64,000 nucleotides of DNA from JBBIOU01 sp037443205. GTDB taxonomy: Bacteria > Bacteroidota > Bacteroidia > Flavobacteriales_D > UBA2798. This document shows positions 26,188 through 35,156 of the stretch, one piece after another (the stretch's first letter is position 1; every line of letters starts with the position of its first letter). The stretch covers positions 1-64,000 of the forward strand of contig JBBIOU010000003.1 of assembly GCA_037443205.1 (NCBI GenBank), in the 5' to 3' direction. The notes under the pieces are model-generated. The model had not been told where the DNA came from. It did no database searches and saw only the letters and a program-made list of their open reading frames with translations. A program made the translations under genes and the position numbers.

Positions 26188-26370
26188 ATATCTATAATTT
26201 TATAGCACAAAGTAAAAAATATGACCTTTACTTTTAAAAAATTGTTATTAACAGCACTATATATAATGCTTAAAATGTAACACTGTCTTCATCGGTTATA
26301 TAAAACTAAAAAAGCCATTAGACTTTTTACAGGGCGAACCGATTACTTAAAATTGTATAAAGAATTTGGA

Positions 26371-26513
26371 TTTAACCCACATTACGCATTAGCATGCGTA
26401 ATGTTCGCCTAATGGCGGATAACCCAAATCCCACACGACACTCAACACACTCAGTCCGCCTCTGGCGGAAAATTTGGATTTATTTCAAATTTCTAATGCT
26501 GAATTTGGGTTAA
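26371..26513. repeat. MITE-like dispersed repeat, copy 2
   Basis: Nearly identical to 5881-6024. In this copy the terminal inverted repeats are clearest: TTAACCCACATT at the left against TTAACCCAAATT read inward from the right (11 of 12). It carries the ATTACGCAT/ATGCGTAAT palindrome, TCCGCC-TCT-GGCGGA hairpin and AAATTTG/CAAATTT pair. No ORF is present. It lies in the gap between purD and the next gene; 26188-26370 shows nothing else that I can name apart from the purD leader. Confidence 0.8.
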
Positions 26514-26548
26514 CCACGCCATGCGTGGCTGATGACAATTTTTGGGAT
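26514..26548. repeat. CGTGGCT-GACAATTTT repeat, copy 1
   Basis: CCACGC-CAT-GCGTGG forms a 6-bp-stem hairpin followed by CTGATGACAATTTTTGGGAT. The same word order recurs at about 40431-40471 and 42063-42102. This copy touches the right end of the MITE-like repeat directly. Confidence 0.65.
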
Positions 26549-26578
26549 AAAAAAACACCTCTCCTTTGGGAGAGGTGT
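26548..26578 (-). terminator. rho-independent terminator of the FG-GAP/ASPIC gene
   Basis: A perfect 10-bp stem, ACACCTCTCC (26555-26564) with GGAGAGGTGT (26569-26578) and a 4-nt loop, is followed on the minus strand by a run of T (the A run 26549-26554 on the plus strand). It lies 23 bp beyond the stop at 26601. Confidence 0.85.
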
Positions 26579-26600
26579 AAAAATTTATATGTAAAAACTA

Positions 26601-29540
26601 TTATTTAATCAATATACTCTTTGTGTAAGTTTTGTTGTTTATAACAAGACTGAGATTATAGGCTCCTTTGGCAAGGCTATGAATGTCAATTGTTTTATTT
26701 ACTTTACCATATAATTCTCCAAAACTTTGTGAACTTATAATTCTTCCTGTTACATCACTAATATGCATCGTTACCTGTGCATTTTCGGGTAAGGTAAATT
26801 CAATATTTATAGCTTCTGAAGCCGGGTTCGGATAAATAAGCAGTGTATTGGCAATGATGGTTTCTTCTATCCCAACTCCACTGTAAAAAACGGTAATCGG
26901 TGTTCTGCTGCTGGTACATATTACCGAGGGTTCTTCTACAATCCAGTTATAAAAGTAATAATAAGTATTAGGAGTTAGGTTTGTTCCGTTGTGGCCGGAG
27001 AGTATAGAAACATAGTTTGGAAACTCGTAGGGGAAAATAGCTCCTGACTGTGTTCTTACCAGTGCCGGAGAGTTAAAGCCAAATTGGGTATTATTGTTGG
27101 CTGTATTAGTGCCTAACTGGTAATTAGTACCCGGACTTAAATTAAAATTAAGTGTTACTACCGATGTGCCTGAAGGTATGCTTACAGTTGCCGATTGCAA
27201 TACCTGTCCGCTGCTGTTTCTCAATTCGATTATTCGGGTGCCTGCTGTGGGTGTAGCAACTTCAACCGATTTTAAAATACATTCATTCAACACATTAAAT
27301 ACCAGGTGTCCGTTTAATGAATTAGCTGATAAAGTGGCTGTATTAATGTTAGGTGCAGGAATGGTATCTTGAGCACCTCCATAGGTAGTTTGATTTTCGG
27401 CATAATATACGGTTGTATTAGAAATTACGGGAGTAACATAACTATTACCTGTACCCAGTAAAGTGCCTCCTACCGCTGCATCGTACCACGACACATTATT
27501 TCCGGTAACATTAAGGGTAACTGAGGAAGGACTGCTGATGAACATATCGTTTCCGGTTGGTGCAGGGTTGCTTAAAACATCTACGGTTAATGTGTCTGAA
27601 TTCCAGGATTGACATAAGCCCGGAACAGTTACCCAATAATCACCTGCAGTTGATACCGTTAAGTTTGCACCATTATCCCCCGTATTCCATGTATAAGATG
27701 ATCCCCCCGAAGCCTGAAGCGTTAAACTGTTGCCCTCGCAAATAGTTAAATCTCCGCTTGCTGTGATAACCGGGTTTTCGGCAGGATTTTCAACAATGGT
27801 AATTGATTGACTGGTTACCGGGCAGGATTGACCGTTATCAATAGTAACCGAATATGTTCCGGCACCTACATTGATTGATTGTGTGGTAGCACCATTAGAC
27901 CACAAATAGGTATAACCTGCACCTGAAGGAGCTGTTAAGGTTGCGGTTTGAGGATTGCATATTTGTGTTGCCGAAGCACTGATTTGCACATTGGTAAGCG
28001 GAGTTTGTCCTTGTACAACGCAAATAAACTGATTGGCATTTAAGTTATACATGCTTGTTACAGTGCCATCGGGCCAGTTAATTTTTGCTGAATCTATGGT
28101 GCTTGCCGAACCTAATCCAAAGTGCAAATGCAAAGAGTTGGCAGTACCATAACTTTCTCCTGCCCGTACTTCGCGAACCTGTGTACCCCAGGTGCCATAA
28201 ATAAATGCTTTAGCACCCAATGCGTCTTTAGAACTGTTAGTACCCGATAAAACGAAAGTTATAAAATTGTTTGTATTATTGGTTGTATTAATCCATAGTA
28301 CATCATCGGTACTGCTGCTTGGATTGTTGTATGTAGAACCATAACTGGTGTATAAATCTATTTTGCCGTCATGATTCAGGTCTCCGGCAGCAAATGAAAT
28401 CATAGTGCCTGAGCCAAATCCTAATGTTGCGTTGGGTACTTGTGTAAATGTTCCGTTGCCATTGTTTCTGTATAATCTTTGTTGCGCATTTCCGGTAATC
28501 ATAAGGTCAACAAACCCGTCATTATCAAAATCTTCAAAAAGCGATTGTTGGGGCATGCTGCCAAATGCTATATTATCCGGTGACAAGGTAAAATATCCAT
28601 TGCCGTCATTAAAATAATATCTGGATGTAACATTGTGTTTGGTCATAAACAAATCAAAATCTCCATCGTTGTCTATATCTCCAAAACTACCTGTCCAGTC
28701 CTGGTCGTTGCTGGCTAAATTATAGGCAGCAGCATTGGAAGTGTAAGTGCCGTTGCCGTTGTTTTCAAAAAGCACATTGGTTCTGCGTAAGTCACCATCA
28801 CCGGTGCTTTGGCGGCAATGTATAATATATAAATCTACATCTCCGTCATTATCAAAGTCTGTCCATACACTGCCGTAGTTTCCTGATTCATCAAAAGTAT
28901 GACCGCTGATGTATTGTGTAACGCCCGTGCCGGGAGAAACATCAAAATTGATATAGGGTGAATTGCCCTGCTCTGCCGGAAAATTACCGTTACCATCGTT
29001 TACCCATAAACGGCTTTCTCCAACATCATTGCACATAAATATATCTTCCCATCCATCGTTGTTTACATCGCAAAAATTTCCGTTTTGACAAAAAATGTTT
29101 CCATTAGGTAAATTGATTACTGAACCTAATATACCGGTGCCGGTATTGTTTAATTTCATGAGCTTTGCCTGGCTTCCGCCATTCCATAAGATATCTTTAT
29201 AGCCGTTATGGTCAACATCTGCTGCGGCCATACCCCAACAATTGTTAGAACCAAAATCACCTATGTATTGATGAATAAAGGTGCCCCCGGGTTGTTGATA
29301 TTCTATATGTACGTAGCGGTTATTGTCCATTTTTACAATATCATCCAAACCATTACCGTCAACATCTATAACACACACAGCATTACCGCTTCGAATGTTG
29401 GTATTACTGCCTAAAACACCGGTTTCTGAATGTAATAAATTGTTGGCGTTGGTAAATGAAATTTGCGCGCAGGTGTTTTCTACCTGATACATGGCCGCAG
29501 CAAATAACAATGAGAGTAATTGCGTAAATTTTTTATTCAT
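26601..29540 (-). CDS. FG-GAP/ASPIC-UnbV surface protein with T9SS sorting domain
   Basis: This 979-residue protein has a signal peptide, then about seven FG-GAP/VCBS-type repeats with calcium-site words (DVDGNGLDDI, DVNNDGWEDI, DFDNDGDVDL, DIDNDGDFDL, DFDNDGFVDL, DLNHDGKIDL) forming a propeller over about 50-420. An ASPIC/UnbV domain follows (KINWPDGTVTSMYNLNANQF), then immunoglobulin-like repeats (TYLWSNGATTQSINVGAGTY) and a type-A T9SS C-terminus (IYPNPASEAINIEFTLPENA). It should be exported and attached to the cell surface; the ligand is unknown. It is a single gene with its own terminator. Confidence 0.92.
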   Translation of the reverse strand: MNKKFTQLLSLLFAAAMYQVENTCAQISFTNANNLLHSETGVLGSNTNIRSGNAVCVIDVDGNGLDDIVKMDNNRYVHIEYQQPGGTFIHQYIGDFGSNNCWGMAAADVDHNGYKDILWNGGSQAKLMKLNNTGTGILGSVINLPNGNIFCQNGNFCDVNNDGWEDIFMCNDVGESRLWVNDGNGNFPAEQGNSPYINFDVSPGTGVTQYISGHTFDESGNYGSVWTDFDNDGDVDLYIIHCRQSTGDGDLRRTNVLFENNGNGTYTSNAAAYNLASNDQDWTGSFGDIDNDGDFDLFMTKHNVTSRYYFNDGNGYFTLSPDNIAFGSMPQQSLFEDFDNDGFVDLMITGNAQQRLYRNNGNGTFTQVPNATLGFGSGTMISFAAGDLNHDGKIDLYTSYGSTYNNPSSSTDDVLWINTTNNTNNFITFVLSGTNSSKDALGAKAFIYGTWGTQVREVRAGESYGTANSLHLHFGLGSASTIDSAKINWPDGTVTSMYNLNANQFICVVQGQTPLTNVQISASATQICNPQTATLTAPSGAGYTYLWSNGATTQSINVGAGTYSVTIDNGQSCPVTSQSITIVENPAENPVITASGDLTICEGNSLTLQASGGSSYTWNTGDNGANLTVSTAGDYWVTVPGLCQSWNSDTLTVDVLSNPAPTGNDMFISSPSSVTLNVTGNNVSWYDAAVGGTLLGTGNSYVTPVISNTTVYYAENQTTYGGAQDTIPAPNINTATLSANSLNGHLVFNVLNECILKSVEVATPTAGTRIIELRNSSGQVLQSATVSIPSGTSVVTLNFNLSPGTNYQLGTNTANNNTQFGFNSPALVRTQSGAIFPYEFPNYVSILSGHNGTNLTPNTYYYFYNWIVEEPSVICTSSRTPITVFYSGVGIEETIIANTLLIYPNPASEAINIEFTLPENAQVTMHISDVTGRIISSQSFGELYGKVNKTIDIHSLAKGAYNLSLVINNKTYTKSILIK

Positions 29541-29606
29541 ATTTAATAACGTTTATATTTAACAACAACGGGTAAATTTAGTGAAAATTTAATAATAGTA
29601 AAACTA

Positions 29607-31583
29607 TTAATTTCGTATTATTTTTTTGATTGTTCTTTTATATCCTGATCTAATGTCAATTAAATATGCCGTGTTGGTTTTAGGTAATTGAATTTTACAA
29701 TAGCCTAATGCTGCATCTATCAGATACGTACCAACTAATTGTCCGTTAAGGCTATAAATGTTTATTTTATCAATTGTGTTATTTTCCCAACTAATATATA
29801 ACCATCCATCCGTAGTAGGGTTGGGCCATATATTTATGCCGGTTAATTCTTGTTCAAAAGATGATAAATTGATATTTATAATAGAATCCTTTGCAACACA
29901 AACCGGTGTTTTGTCTGCGGCAAGGTATAAGTTTTTAAAATTATCAATTTCCGGGCTATTGTACGAAAACATTTCGGTAAGATATGCCGGAGGAACGGAT
30001 TGATAATATACTTTTGTATAGATATTAATTATTGGGTTGGAGCCGTTTAAGGGCACATGATAATGTATAATGTCCCATCCGCTGCCTTCAATTCCACCTG
30101 CATATTTATTAAAATTATTATCTGCTATTCCCAACACTATTTTTGTAGTATCGTAAACAGATGATTGTGTAGAAAACCCTTCGGGTACCAGGCGGTTGTC
30201 TTTGAGCATTGTGTCGGCTCGGGCTAACACAGTTGTTTTATTGCCATTTACATCACCCATCACCATTTCGTATATTTGGGTTTGATTGGAAGAATTAATA
30301 ACATCGTGATGCGGTTCAAATACCGGATTGATATTTTGTACTTCATAGTTTGCATCAAAAATACCTGATTTAAAGAGTGTATCCTGGTTATTATTATAAG
30401 TTACGACAAATTGCACTATGGCCCTGCGACTAGGGTAACCCGATGGGAATTTATGTCCGGCCCGATTGATTAATTTAACCGAAAAATAGGCGGTGTCGTT
30501 AGCAATACTGTCGTTTATCAAATCTATGTTTAAGGTATGTTGTTGCAGTGTTTGCATAATTATATTGATACTGGTATCAAAATTTTTGTCGGGTATATCA
30601 TCTAATTGTAAAGCTGTTTTATTTTGTTTCATCAGTTTTACCATAAAAGCATTTCCGCCCTGAAATTTATGTTTGTTGAAAGGGAAGCGTTTGGGTAAAT
30701 TAAATTGGTTATTGGCTATTCTAATAGAGTCGGTAGTTTTGGGCATGTGGCAGCTTTGACAGGTTATTTCATCAGCAGCATAAGTAGAATTTAGCCATTC
30801 GTGATAAGTTGCTTGTTCAATGAATTTTCGCCCGGTAAGATTACCTGATAAATCTACTGAATTGGTTAACAAAGTATGACAAGGCGAGCAAAAACGACTT
30901 TCGCTGACATGTTGGCTATATGCGGGTGTAAAACCTTCATACAATTGCATGGGGCCGGTAACCGGGTTTGTAAATGGTCCGTAAGCGTGAAAAGTAGTGT
31001 CGTAAGGTATGTTGCCGGAATAGATAGTTCCCAGTCCGTCTGTTCCAATAGTATGACATGCAAGGCAAGAAACCCCATCCAGCCCTAATGAATCTGTATA
31101 CAAATCGGTTAAAGTGTAATTGCTTTGTCCTTTAAACAGGGCTGTATAATGCCCCATGGGTGCATGACAGGAAGTACACTTATTTTGTAAATCGAGCGCA
31201 TGTGAAGGATTTACCAATATTTCGTGACTTACTTTGGCTCTCCAAAAGGGGTCTTTAGCCGAAAGAGCCATCATGGTTGCACGCCAGTCGTCAACCAAAT
31301 TAACATCTACACCGTTTTCATCAACATTAGCATAGCCGGTGCTATCGTAGCCATGGCAGCCGGTACAATTAAAAGAATGTAAAAAATATTCTCCCGGTTC
31401 AATGGGGCCACGCTGATAGATGTCTTTTATTTTTTGTAATTCTTTTTCGGTATGAAATTTTGCTTCGCTGCTTTTAGATTCCGAAAAATCATTGGGTGTG
31501 TATGACATAGAGCGGATTATTACAAAAGAAAAAACAAAAACAATTACCAGGGTAATATAGGATGATTTTCTTTGAACGCTCAT
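29607..31583 (-). CDS. multiheme c-type cytochrome with T9SS sorting domain
   Basis: The start is ATG 31583, giving an N-terminal hydrophobic signal (ITLVIVFVFSFVIIRSMS); a longer frame to 31613 adds ten unlikely residues. Five CxxCH heme motifs are in the first half: CTGCH, CTSCH, CLACH, CSPCH and CQSCH. This is like the cytochrome c554/NrfA-type multiheme families. The middle is a beta-rich region (KFPSGYPSRRAIVQFVVTYN). The C-terminus is a type-A T9SS sorting domain (INIWPNPTTDGWLYISW). It is predicted to carry electrons at or outside the outer membrane. No reductase or heme-maturation genes are adjacent. Confidence 0.9.
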   Translation of the reverse strand: MSVQRKSSYITLVIVFVFSFVIIRSMSYTPNDFSESKSSEAKFHTEKELQKIKDIYQRGPIEPGEYFLHSFNCTGCHGYDSTGYANVDENGVDVNLVDDWRATMMALSAKDPFWRAKVSHEILVNPSHALDLQNKCTSCHAPMGHYTALFKGQSNYTLTDLYTDSLGLDGVSCLACHTIGTDGLGTIYSGNIPYDTTFHAYGPFTNPVTGPMQLYEGFTPAYSQHVSESRFCSPCHTLLTNSVDLSGNLTGRKFIEQATYHEWLNSTYAADEITCQSCHMPKTTDSIRIANNQFNLPKRFPFNKHKFQGGNAFMVKLMKQNKTALQLDDIPDKNFDTSINIIMQTLQQHTLNIDLINDSIANDTAYFSVKLINRAGHKFPSGYPSRRAIVQFVVTYNNNQDTLFKSGIFDANYEVQNINPVFEPHHDVINSSNQTQIYEMVMGDVNGNKTTVLARADTMLKDNRLVPEGFSTQSSVYDTTKIVLGIADNNFNKYAGGIEGSGWDIIHYHVPLNGSNPIINIYTKVYYQSVPPAYLTEMFSYNSPEIDNFKNLYLAADKTPVCVAKDSIININLSSFEQELTGINIWPNPTTDGWLYISWENNTIDKINIYSLNGQLVGTYLIDAALGYCKIQLPKTNTAYLIDIRSGYKRTIKKIIRN

Positions 31584-31679
31584 AAAATTAAATAACTGTA
31601 TAAAATTGCACATAACTTAGAATAGAAGCAAAAAAATTATACAAACGGCTATATTTTGCCAGTTAAGCGGTGTTTAATG

Positions 31680-32618
31680 CTAACCAAGCCGCAGCAGCAA
31701 ATAAATTGTGTAAAATAGATAAAATAAAATTAATATGCTTGCTTTAGAACGGTTTATTTTAGGGCCGGTATATAACACTAAACCAAGCATAATTGCCACG
31801 CCCATAACCCCAATCATATCGGACTTGTAGTAGCTATCTGCCACAGGTATTTCTTTGACTGCAGCTGTAAGTCCTAATATACAAAGTATATTAAATATAT
31901 TAGAGCCTATTAAATTTCCGATTGAGATATCGCCTTGTTTTTTCCATGCGGCCATGGCTGAAGTTAAGAGTTCGGGCACAGATGTGCCAAATGCAACTAT
32001 GGTGAGACTAATTGTTTTTTCGCTCATGCCTGCCGTGCGCGCCAGGCCTACAGCTCCCTCCAGCAGCCAATCTGCTCCGTAGGCAAGTGCAAAAATACTT
32101 ATGGCTAAAAATAATACAGATAAGCCAAACGGAGCCACCGGGTATGTATTATTATTTTCGGTTGCTGTTCCTTCTTTGCGTGATTTGTAAATTAAATAGC
32201 CTGTAAATACCACCAGTAAAGAGAACATCGTAATGCCTTCGGCAAATGATATTCTTTGATCGGCCATCAATAACCAACACAAGGCGGTTACAGCCAGCAT
32301 AAAAGGATAATCTGTTCTTTTTGTGTTACGATCAATTAACAACGGGAATATCAAAGCTGTTATTCCTAGTATAAGTGTTATATTAGCAATGTTAGAACCT
32401 AATACATTACCAAGTGCAATATCGGGGTGTTCTTTGAATGCCGAGTTTAAACTTATCAATAATTCGGGGGCCGAAGTACCAAAAGAAACTATCGTCATAC
32501 CGATAACCAATTTGGAAATGTTTAGTTTTAGCGCCAAGCCTACTGCACCCCGAACCAATAATTCACCTCCTAATAAAAGAGCAGCTAATCCGGCTAATAA
32601 TAAAAATACATCCGTCAT
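31680..32618 (-). CDS. calcium/sodium antiporter, CaCA family (YrbG-like)
   Basis: This 312-residue membrane protein has two inverted halves, each with the CaCA alpha-repeat: MTIVSFGTSAPELLISLNSA followed by GNVLGSNIANITLILG in the first, and LTIVAFGTSVPELLTSAMAA followed by GNLIGSNIFNILCILG in the second. About ten helices are visible. It should exchange Ca2+ for Na+ across the inner membrane. Its start overlaps the stop of the upstream tatA-like gene by 4 bases (32615-32618), so the two are translated together. Confidence 0.94.
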   Translation of the reverse strand: MTDVFLLLAGLAALLLGGELLVRGAVGLALKLNISKLVIGMTIVSFGTSAPELLISLNSAFKEHPDIALGNVLGSNIANITLILGITALIFPLLIDRNTKRTDYPFMLAVTALCWLLMADQRISFAEGITMFSLLVVFTGYLIYKSRKEGTATENNNTYPVAPFGLSVLFLAISIFALAYGADWLLEGAVGLARTAGMSEKTISLTIVAFGTSVPELLTSAMAAWKKQGDISIGNLIGSNIFNILCILGLTAAVKEIPVADSYYKSDMIGVMGVAIMLGLVLYTGPKINRSKASILILFYLFYTIYLLLRLG

Positions 32619-32854
32619 TCTTTAAACGGGTCTTTAAGTTGTTCTAAATCTTCTTTTACCGAAGATTGATCAAGTGTTTTTGCGGCTGATTCTCTGATTT
32701 CTCTTTGTATTTCCTGCGAGGCATCTTTTATTTGCCGGATAGTTCTGCCTAATGTGCGGGCGATTACGGGTATGCTTTTAGGGCCAAATAGTATTAATAC
32801 AATTAAAAATACAAAAGCAATTTCGCCAAAACTTATATTCAGGAATAAAAGCAT
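32615..32854 (-). CDS. TatA/TatB-family twin-arginine translocase component
   Basis: A 79-residue protein with one N-terminal helix (FGEIAFVFLIVLILFGPKSI), the hinge FGP and an amphipathic helix (IARTLGRTIRQIKDASQEIQ), then a charged tail. The FGPKSIP hinge is closer to TatB or TatA/E hybrids than the second Tat gene in this window. It lies between the CaCA antiporter (4-bp overlap) and the DUF5777 operon. No tatC is nearby. Confidence 0.88.
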   Translation of the reverse strand: MLLFLNISFGEIAFVFLIVLILFGPKSIPVIARTLGRTIRQIKDASQEIQREIRESAAKTLDQSSVKEDLEQLKDPFKE

Positions 32855-32900
32855 TGGGCAAAGTTAAGATTTAAAGCGGATATCTATAACAGATAAATTT

Positions 32901-33779
32901 TTAATTCTTAGGTTTTTGAAGAGTAAAAACACGCGATAGATTAAAACCAAAAAATAAATCACCTTTAAAAAAATCGGCTGTGGTTTCGGTAATAAAAGCT
33001 TTATCAACCATAAAGGGAGAACTTGATAGGTGTAATTGAAAAACATGTCCTCCGGTTTCAATATCTACTCCCACAGATAAAGGATTTTTGTATTGGGCTG
33101 CCAGTTGATTGGGCAATACATAAAAATAGTCGCAGGTGAGCGCAATGCGGTTACTTAATTTTACTCTTCCTGCTGCTCCTAAAGTATATACCGTATTTTT
33201 TTCGGCCCGGGTGTAAACAAAATTTCGATGAACAACTCCGGGTATTAATTCCAGGCTTAATGCCCGCGAAAATTTTCTGCCAATAATTAATTGATGGGTG
33301 TAATTTAGTCGGGTATCAAATGTTCTTTCGTAAGGTAAACCCGTGTAACGCAATGTGTTTATTGACATACTCGAGTACCACAGTAACGACAAAGGCATTT
33401 TTTCGCTTGATTCTGTTTGCCAAAGTATTCTGTATTTTATAAGCCCATCATAGGTTTTTTCGTAAGTGCTTCTGCCCACGCCTATCTGTAAACGATTAGT
33501 TATGCCATAATCAAAACTCATACGCATGTTTGCCTGGTCTAAACCAAACATGTCATAAAAACCTCCTTTTATATTGCCAAAGCGGTGTTGTATTTTAAAA
33601 TCTAACACTCCGGCCGGTGTTGTTTCTAACGATTGTGCATTAATTACACGGCTGTTTTTAAAACTTGCACTTACTCTTTGTAATTCGTTTTCATCTTCAA
33701 TTTCGCTTAATAAATCTTGCGCATGATTATATCTTGCAAATCCGGCAAGCAAAAGCAGAGATAGAATTATTTTTTTCAT
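32901..33779 (-). CDS. DUF5777-like outer-membrane beta-barrel protein
   Basis: A 292-residue protein with a signal peptide ending in NHAQ. A helical N-terminal part (DLLSEIEDENELQRVSASFK) is followed by NSRVINAQSLETTPAGVLDF and KIQHRFGNIKGGFYDMFGLD, which I associate with DUF5777, then barrel-type strands. Its start touches the YceI stop (1-base overlap). It is the last gene of a five-gene operon with heme proteins. Function unknown; a channel or scaffold for the neighbouring secreted proteins is possible. Confidence 0.8.
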   Translation of the reverse strand: MKKIILSLLLLAGFARYNHAQDLLSEIEDENELQRVSASFKNSRVINAQSLETTPAGVLDFKIQHRFGNIKGGFYDMFGLDQANMRMSFDYGITNRLQIGVGRSTYEKTYDGLIKYRILWQTESSEKMPLSLLWYSSMSINTLRYTGLPYERTFDTRLNYTHQLIIGRKFSRALSLELIPGVVHRNFVYTRAEKNTVYTLGAAGRVKLSNRIALTCDYFYVLPNQLAAQYKNPLSVGVDIETGGHVFQLHLSSSPFMVDKAFITETTADFFKGDLFFGFNLSRVFTLQKPKN

Positions 33780-34333
33780 TATTTTTTTAATACTTGGTAT
33801 TCTTCTATTTGAACTTTTACATCAATTTCTTCGGCTATTTTGTTGCCTACGGCCGAAGGGACTTTGATATTATAATCAGCTAATTTTACTTTAAAATTGC
33901 AGTTTGCCGATATTTTTCCGCCCTTTACTTCAATTTTTGCTGTTTGCATAATTTTTTGAGTAACTCCGTGTATGGTTAAATCGCCTTCTATTTTTGCCTC
34001 GTAAGCCCCATCTTTTTGAAAATTTATATCTTTTATATTGGTTATTTTTCCTTTAAAGACAGATTTCGGGTACTTATCAGACTCCATGTAATTTTCGTTA
34101 AAATGTTCTTCCATTAATGCTTTTTCAAATTTAAACGAACGTATAAGTACAGAAAATTCTATGTTGCCTGTTGAGGTTTCAATAATACTGGTAACCCGAT
34201 TGTTGTGTGCTTCAATATTTTCGATGGGCGTTGAAGAAAAGAAAGATATTTTACCTGTTTTGGTAAAATATTTATCTTGTGCATAAGCATTTAAAAGACA
34301 AAGTAAGAAAGTTAAGCTAAGTGCATTTTTCAT
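33779..34333 (-). CDS. YceI-family periplasmic lipid-binding protein
   Basis: A 184-residue protein with a signal peptide (MKNALSLTFLLCLLNAYAQD) and the YceI lipocalin-like fold: GKISFFSSTPIENIEAHNNR, SVLIRSFKFEKALMEEHFNE, YMESDKYPKSVFKGKI and LTIHGVTQKIMQTA. YceI proteins bind isoprenoids in a beta-barrel pocket. It sits between the OB-fold gene and the DUF5777 gene in a tight operon with two CxxCH proteins, suggesting a quinone- or isoprenoid-linked redox role, which is inference. Confidence 0.93.
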   Translation of the reverse strand: MKNALSLTFLLCLLNAYAQDKYFTKTGKISFFSSTPIENIEAHNNRVTSIIETSTGNIEFSVLIRSFKFEKALMEEHFNENYMESDKYPKSVFKGKITNIKDINFQKDGAYEAKIEGDLTIHGVTQKIMQTAKIEVKGGKISANCNFKVKLADYNIKVPSAVGNKIAEEIDVKVQIEEYQVLKK

Positions 34334-34350
34334 AAAATAAGGTTTATATG

Positions 34351-34776
34351 TTATTGTTCAAGTATTGCGCCACGATTCAACTCTATATCGCTGAGTTTAC
34401 CTTTTAAGATGGCTTTTAAGGTAACTTCTTCGCCTTGTTTAATTTGGTTTAGTTTATTTTTCATTTCGGGTAAGAGTTGCACATTGATGGCAGTGAGCGG
34501 GTCGGGTGTTTGTAAAACCACATCTGTTTCGTTTCCGTTTTGGTTAATGGTTTCTACAATGCCTTTTACTTCTATAACTTTGTCGGTATATTTGTTCAAG
34601 GCTTCTGTTTCGTTGTTATTAAATTCATTAAAGAGTGATTCTGCGGTTATTTTGTAATCGGCCGGTAAATCGAGCGCGGTTTTAGGTTTACGGGTGTATG
34701 CTTTGTAAACAAATGCGGATGCTGCCAGAATTATAGGGATTAAAACGATGATGATTATTTTTATTTTTTTTTTCAT
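34351..34776 (-). CDS. membrane-anchored OB-fold protein (tRNA_anti-like)
   Basis: A 141-residue protein with one N-terminal membrane anchor (IKIIIIVLIPIILAASAFVY) and an OB-fold of the tRNA_anti-like type: SLFNEFNNNETEALNKYTDK, VIEVKGIVETINQNG and VVLQTPDPLTAINVQL. These domains occur in Bacteroidota envelope operons; they are not thought to bind tRNA. It is 3 bp after the mono-heme lipoprotein and 17 bp before yceI. CcmE also has an OB-fold, but the heme-binding His motif is not seen here. Confidence 0.82.
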   Translation of the reverse strand: MKKKIKIIIIVLIPIILAASAFVYKAYTRKPKTALDLPADYKITAESLFNEFNNNETEALNKYTDKVIEVKGIVETINQNGNETDVVLQTPDPLTAINVQLLPEMKNKLNQIKQGEEVTLKAILKGKLSDIELNRGAILEQ

Positions 34777-34779
34777 GCG

Positions 34780-35142
34780 TCAGTTATTTTGTGTTCCTTC
34801 TTGTATCCACTTTTCAATGGTCGAAATTTTACATTCAATCAGTTTAGGGGCATTTTTGGGCATGGGGCTAAAACCACTTTCATGTTTTATTACACCTAAT
34901 AATATGCCGTTATTGGCATAAAAAGAAATATCCGAATAATTGTGTAATGTTACACCCCCCGATTGTGTATTGGGGTTATGGCAGGTGCCGCAATCTTTGT
35001 GTATAATGGGTAATATATTTTGCGAAAAACTGATACTGTCATCTTTACAATATTTAAAATCGCTCAGTAATTCTTCTTCGTTTTTTTTGACGCATGATAC
35101 TAATACAACAACAATAAAAAAACAGGCAAATATTTTATTCAT
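34780..35142 (-). CDS. mono-heme c-type cytochrome lipoprotein
   Basis: ATG 35142 gives MNKIFACFFIVVVLVSC with a lipobox Cys about residue 17; a longer frame to 35160 adds six residues. One heme motif, CGTCH, lies in IIHKDCGTCHNPNTQSGGVT, and GFSPMPKNAPKLIECKISTI has the late Met (MP) typical of a cytochrome c axial ligand. The length is about 120. The resemblance is to the small cytochrome domains of the planctomycete-type (PSCyt) family. It lies in the middle of a minus-strand operon and is predicted to be a lipid-anchored electron carrier. Confidence 0.87.
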   Translation of the reverse strand: MNKIFACFFIVVVLVSCVKKNEEELLSDFKYCKDDSISFSQNILPIIHKDCGTCHNPNTQSGGVTLHNYSDISFYANNGILLGVIKHESGFSPMPKNAPKLIECKISTIEKWIQEGTQNN

Positions 35143-35156
35143 TTGGAAACGAGGAA

